DNA of 8,657 nt from JACCXJ01 sp052387115 (lineage in GTDB: Bacteria; Pseudomonadota; Gammaproteobacteria; JACCXJ01), in contig JBQTJM010000416.1 of NCBI GenBank assembly GCA_052387115.1, positions 1 to 8,657 on the forward strand, read 5' to 3'. A program made the translations under genes and the position numbers. The number at the start of each line of letters is the position of its first letter. The first letter of the stretch is position 1. Under the pieces are notes generated by a model. It saw only the letters and a list, made by a program, of their open reading frames with translations, was not told the origin of the DNA and searched no databases. This document shows, one piece after another, positions 5,849 to 8,657 of this stretch.

Positions 5849-7054
5849 ATGGCTGCCTCGATCCCCGCGTTGGTCAACCCGCCACTCCTCGTCTGGGCAC
5901 GGGAGGAGAGCGGTTTTGCGCTGGAGCCGATCGCCAAACGCCTGAACGTCAAGCCCGAGCGGCTGCTTGCCTGGGAGCGGGGAGAAGCCAAGCCATCAGT
6001 GCGGCAGACGCAGGCGCTTGCTAGGTTCTACCATCGACCGTTCGGTCTCTTCTTCCTGCCGCAACCCCCCGCGCTGCCGCCGCTCGCCGCGGAATATCGG
6101 CGCTTGCCGGGGGTAAGGCCGGGGGTGGAATCGCCGGAATTGCGACTGGCCCTCCGTGTCATGTCGGAGCGGCGCGAAGTGAGCCTAGAGCTCCGCGAGG
6201 AACTAGGGCAGGCGGTCACGGAATTCCGTACTCCGGTGCATCTGTCGGAAGGCGCTCAGGAAGTCGGCCGACGCTTACGTTCACTGCTCGGCGTCAGTAC
6301 GCCAGAACAACTCGGCTGGCGGGATGAGTGGCAAGCCTGGCGGCGCTGGCGCGAGGCGGTCGAGTCGGTCGGTGTCCTGGTATTTCAGTTCCCGAAGGTC
6401 GCGCTGGATCAGGCACGTGGTGTGTCGCTGCTGCGTTTCCCGTTGCCGGTGATCGGCGTGAACAGCAAAGAGGGTGCGCCCGGCGCGCGCATCTTCACGC
6501 TCCTGCACGAGTTGACGCATGTCGCACTGGCGCTTGGCCGGGACGAGAAGAGCGCGCTGCAAGAACCCCGGAGCGATGCCGCTTGGAGCAAGGTGGAGCG
6601 CTTCGCCGAGGAAGCCGCGAGCGCGGCGCTCATCCCCGAAGAGACGTTTGCGGAGTGCTTGAAGCGCCTGTCGGTGGCGCGGAATCGCTGGGATGTCGAG
6701 CGGGTGCGCAAGCTTGCGGCGAAGTTCCGTGTGACGCCGCTGGCGATGGCGACGCGCTTGCAGACGGCGGGTGCGCTGAGCTGGGAAGGCTATAGACGGT
6801 GGAAACAAGCCTGGGCGAAATACCTAGCGGGCTTGAAGCCGCCGCCGGGTGGGTTTGCCGCTCCGGTAGACAAGACGCTCGGCCGGGGCGGACGGCCCTT
6901 CACGCAACTGGTGATCGAGGCCTTGGATGCGAACCGCATCACCGTCGTCGAGGCCTGCCGGTATCTGGATCTCCGCTTCGAGTATTTCGATAAGCTTCGT
7001 ACCAAGTTGCGAGATGGCCCTCCGAGTGGGCGGGTCATAGACGACGGTGATTGA
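5849..7054 (+). CDS. XRE-type HTH and ImmA/IrrE-family zinc metallopeptidase, putative antitoxin-like partner of DUF4411
   Basis: 401 codons, intact. Residues 12-62 look like a Cro/C1-type helix-turn-helix (AKRLNVKPERLLAWERGEAK). The peptidase domain has the zinc motif H220-E-L-T-H224 in FTLLHELTHVALALG. E250 in VERFAEEAASAALIP is the probable third ligand by alignment with the E-x-F-C-N pattern of COG2856. A C-terminal region of about 75 residues follows (GRGGRPFTQLVIEALDANRI). In the family, such proteins cleave or bind partner repressors or act as antitoxins. Homologues are often found with DUF4411 PIN-like proteins inside type I restriction loci. No Shine-Dalgarno precedes the ATG, and its 8-bp gap from the hsdS stop suggests translational coupling in the old operon. 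The 3' end overlaps the DUF4411 fragment by 8 bp. Confidence 0.88.
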   Translation: MAASIPALVNPPLLVWAREESGFALEPIAKRLNVKPERLLAWERGEAKPSVRQTQALARFYHRPFGLFFLPQPPALPPLAAEYRRLPGVRPGVESPELRLALRVMSERREVSLELREELGQAVTEFRTPVHLSEGAQEVGRRLRSLLGVSTPEQLGWRDEWQAWRRWREAVESVGVLVFQFPKVALDQARGVSLLRFPLPVIGVNSKEGAPGARIFTLLHELTHVALALGRDEKSALQEPRSDAAWSKVERFAEEAASAALIPEETFAECLKRLSVARNRWDVERVRKLAAKFRVTPLAMATRLQTAGALSWEGYRRWKQAWAKYLAGLKPPPGGFAAPVDKTLGRGGRPFTQLVIEALDANRITVVEACRYLDLRFEYFDKLRTKLRDGPPSGRVIDDGD

Positions 7055-7202
7055 GCGCGTGTACTCGATCGATACGAGCTTCTTGATGGACTGGCAGGCG
7101 AGATACTACCCACAAATTGTCCCGAAGAGCCCAAAAACCTACTGGAAGCGCTGTTCGTGGAGCGCATGGATCACAACGAGGGGATCTTCGTTCGGTTCAT
7201 GA
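7047..7202 (+). pseudogene. DUF4411 (PIN-like) toxin, 5' fragment
   Basis: The frame opens at a GTG overlapping the stop of the ImmA/IrrE gene and reads VIERVYSIDTSFLMDWQARYYP, the DUF4411/PIN N-terminus with the first acidic metal ligand in SIDTS. A GTG at 7059 is an alternative start. After about residue 22 (near 7110) the sequence no longer resembles the family, and the frame ends at 7202 in out-of-frame HsdR-like DNA. The remaining PIN acidic residues are absent, so it should have no nuclease activity. The overlapping start shows that the two genes were translationally coupled. Confidence 0.7.
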
Positions 7203-7315
7203 ACGATCCGGCGTTTCAGAAGGTCGTCACCGGCTGGCTCGCCGCGGAGGCCTATAAGCGGCTGCGTGGGGAACCGGGCTGGTGGAGCCGATACCCGTCT
7301 CCCTCAGGGGGATAG
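7109..7315 (+). pseudogene. hsdR: C-terminal end of a type I restriction endonuclease subunit R (HsdR-like)
   Basis: This frame differs from that of the DUF4411 fragment and reads NLLEALFVERMDHNEGIFV, then RFMNDPAFQKVVTGWLAAEAY and KRLRG, ending at a TAG. It resembles the extreme C-terminus of HsdR-type helicase-nucleases, where a FM.DP.FQ.VV..WL...Y motif is common; that judgement comes from memory. The nuclease, helicase and most helical-domain sequence (normally around 3 kb) is missing. The join with DUF4411 lies near 7104-7115. The residues after KRLRG (EPGWWSRYPSPSGG) may be genuine tail or later DNA. Confidence 0.6.
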
Positions 7316-7705
7316 TGTGGAAGCCCGGCGCCAGAATCTCGGCCTGGCCCGTACTCCCACGGGCCCGGCCGCGCGTGGCGTCGGCTATCCCTTCGGCAGC
7401 CCCCGCTCCGAGCGCCCCAATACACGGGCGTCTGGGGACCCTCGCGACGAGCGGGGGCGACAAGAGCAGGCTAGCATTGCCAACTCGCGTTGACGTTCTT
7501 ATCCTGCCGGAATGATGGCCACTCCAACCGGAAGCCCTGCGCCAACGTACGGACGGCGGTCTTGGGAGCGTGCTGCGCCGCGCGCGGCGTCCCGGATGCC
7601 CTCAACGATGAGCGGAGCAGCCCGTCGAGCCTTCGGATGGTGTCCACGAGCGGGTCAACCAAGACCCGGCACGATGCGCTCAGCGGTATCTGCCTAGAGG
7701 GGCGC
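7316..7705. other. Stretch without a recognised gene
   Basis: No plus-strand frame here has a recognisable family. A minus-strand frame from about 7690 to 7471 is open for some 70 codons (RVLVDPLVDTIRRLDGLL through EWPSFRQDKNV) and looks moderately protein-like, possibly a transposase tail, but I cannot name it. A hairpin GGCCCGT (7346-7352) / ACGGGCC (7359-7365) with a 6-nt loop is present. The stretch links the HsdR remnant to the RnfB-like gene and probably includes the right edge of the island. Confidence 0.4.
7346..7365. repeat. 7-bp GC-rich inverted repeat
   Basis: GGCCCGT and ACGGGCC flank a loop of ACTCCC. It lies 31 bp after the HsdR remnant stop. No T-run follows on either strand, so an intrinsic terminator is not supported, though a factor-dependent or weak one is possible. 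Confidence 0.4.
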
Positions 7706-8146
7706 ATGCGCATCGCCCGCATCGTCGAAGCCGATTGCATCGGGTGCACGAAGTGTCTCAAGGTCTGCCCGGTGGATGCGATCGTGGGCGCGGCGGGGCA
7801 GATGCACACGGTCTTGATCGAGCAATGCACCGGCTGCGAGCAGTGCCTCCCACCGTGTCCGGTCGATTGCATTGAGCTGGTCGAGGCCCCCTTCGCTTGG
7901 GACGACGAGCGCGCCCAGGCGGCCCAGGCGCGGGAGCGGGCACGCGAAAACCGTCTGGCGCCCAGGGAGGAGGCCGATGGCCAGGACACCGATGGCCGGG
8001 GTCGGAGTGGGGACCGAGGAAGCGAGAGCGAATTCGCGGCGTTCGATCCGGCCGCCGCGCCAGCGGTGATCCGGGCCGCGGTCGAGCGATCCCAGGCACG
8101 GCGGCGGGGCCGGCCCGAGGTGGCGACCGACCGCGACGCACCGTGA
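7706..8146 (+). CDS. Short RnfB/RsxB-like ferredoxin with two [4Fe-4S] clusters
   Basis: 146 codons from an ATG with AGAGG 5 nt upstream (7696-7700). Two ferredoxin motifs are visible: C11-IGC-TKC-LKVC21-P and C41-TGC-EQC-LPPC51-P. They are joined by VDAIVGAAGQMHTVLIEQ, which matches the electron-carrying part of RnfB of the Rnf/Rsx complex (GA..QMHTV is characteristic). The membrane helix and the Fe-S domain that start full-length RnfB are absent. Such short forms are known next to metG in xanthomonad-type genomes. Residues 62-146 form a charged, low-complexity tail (AQARERARENRLAP), predicted disordered or helical. No other rnf gene is seen here, so its partner is unknown. The stop overlaps the GTG of the next gene by 4 bp, which suggests coupled translation. 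The frame is open further upstream, to 7490, but that part lacks family resemblance. Confidence 0.85.
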   Translation: MRIARIVEADCIGCTKCLKVCPVDAIVGAAGQMHTVLIEQCTGCEQCLPPCPVDCIELVEAPFAWDDERAQAAQARERARENRLAPREEADGQDTDGRGRSGDRGSESEFAAFDPAAAPAVIRAAVERSQARRRGRPEVATDRDAP

Positions 8147-8657
8147 ACCATCCCTGCCCGGAGGCCCGGAGGCGCGCGGCACACCACCTGGCGTATGGAC
8201 TGGCGGCCCTCCTGGTCGCGCTCGCGGGGTGCTCGACGGTACCGAAGACCGCCGGCCCCCCGCCCCCGGAGGCGGGCTTTCCCTCGCTCGTCGGTTATGC
8301 CTTTAGCCTGCAGGGGACGCCATACCGCTACGGCGGCGACAGTCCGCGGCGGGGCTTCGATTGCAGCGGCTTCGTGTGGCACGTGTACCGGCGCTACGGG
8401 ATAGACCTGCCGCGCAATTCGGCATCGATGGCGCGCGTGCTGCCGCGGGTCCCCGCCGCGTCCCCAAGGCCGGGGGACCTGGTGTTCTTCAATACCCGCG
8501 GGCGCCCGGACTCACACGTCGGGATCTACGTCGGCCAAGGCAATTTCATCCATGCCCCGAGCCGGGCCACGGGTTCGGTGAGGGTGTCGAATCTCAGGCA
8601 CCGCTATTGGCACGCCCGGCTCAGCGCTGTCCGGCGACCCCCGCTGGGCGCCTCCGG
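8143..8657 (+). CDS. NlpC/P60-family lipoprotein peptidase (3' end outside window)
   Basis: About 171 codons are visible from a GTG that overlaps the previous stop (GTGA). Residues 1-30 make a lipoprotein signal peptide ending in the lipobox LAGC30, so the mature protein is probably anchored in the outer membrane. After a Pro-rich linker the NlpC/P60 fold carries the catalytic cysteine in FDCSGF (C74), the histidine in DSHVGIYVG (H125) and the third, polar position H137 in FIHAPS. The entry motif GTPYRYGGDSPRRG is also present. In this family (Spr/MepS-like) the enzyme cuts the D-Glu to diaminopimelate bond of cell-wall peptides. All catalytic residues are intact. The frame is still open at 8657, but most of the domain has been read. 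Confidence 0.92.
   Translation, partial: MNHPCPEARRRAAHHLAYGLAALLVALAGCSTVPKTAGPPPPEAGFPSLVGYAFSLQGTPYRYGGDSPRRGFDCSGFVWHVYRRYGIDLPRNSASMARVLPRVPAASPRPGDLVFFNTRGRPDSHVGIYVGQGNFIHAPSRATGSVRVSNLRHRYWHARLSAVRRPPLGAS

Noticed and set aside
7346..7365. Intrinsic terminator after the HsdR remnant
   Set aside because: The stem is only 7 bp and no T-run follows on either strand.
7490..7705. Long N-terminal extension of the RnfB-like protein
   Set aside because: The residues show no RnfB membrane helix or Fe-S domain, and the ATG at 7706 has a proper Shine-Dalgarno.
7700..8382. Minus-strand frame covering the ferredoxin gene
   Set aside because: It is antisense to two convincing genes (ferredoxin and NlpC/P60), so this part is a shadow. 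Only the portion below 7690 is kept as a question.

Overview
The window reads like a GC-rich proteobacterial chromosome, most likely a gammaproteobacterium. The clues are methionyl-tRNA synthetase of the zinc-knuckle type near a short stand-alone RnfB-like ferredoxin, an arrangement known from gammaproteobacteria where metG and rnf genes are neighbours. The assignment is inference. No RNA gene and no CRISPR array is visible.

Left part (1-2776). A MerR-family regulator with a cobalamin-binding domain of the LitR/CarH photoreceptor type runs leftward off the window edge. It has the Wx9EH and ExHxxG motifs. Its promoter region carries three TGTACA palindromes spaced exactly 11 bp apart. To the right lie a scrap of an IS91-family transposase, a striking G/C homopolymer near-palindrome and a lipoprotein alpha/beta hydrolase. 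Immediately after the hydrolase body is a second, degenerate copy of the regulator segment. It lacks 240 bp, which removes the promoter, the TGTACA boxes and the whole DNA-binding domain. The hydrolase stop codon lies inside this duplicated DNA, so its last 20 or so residues are acquired sequence. A frameshifted remnant resembling a single-stranded-DNA-binding protein fills the space before metG.

Middle (2777-4855). metG is intact and looks functional. Its only oddity is a triple 15-bp repeat in the linker before the C-terminal tRNA-binding domain.

Right part (4856-7315). This is a decayed defence island. The first 45 or so codons of a Rossmann-fold reductase are joined to the middle of a type I restriction specificity gene (hsdS), which is broken by a 4-bp CTAG duplication and an internal deletion. 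Next comes an intact XRE-ImmA/IrrE metallopeptidase gene, then the first 22 codons of a DUF4411 PIN-like toxin joined to the C-terminal end of an HsdR-like subunit. The most economical reading is a former hsdS-irrE-DUF4411-hsdR operon that lost most of its restriction and toxin parts, leaving one open reading frame whole.

Far right (7316-8657). After about 390 bp with no recognisable gene, an RnfB-like two-cluster ferredoxin overlaps by 4 bp an NlpC/P60 lipoprotein that runs off the window. These two, with metG, look like the older chromosomal backbone, into which the island was placed.
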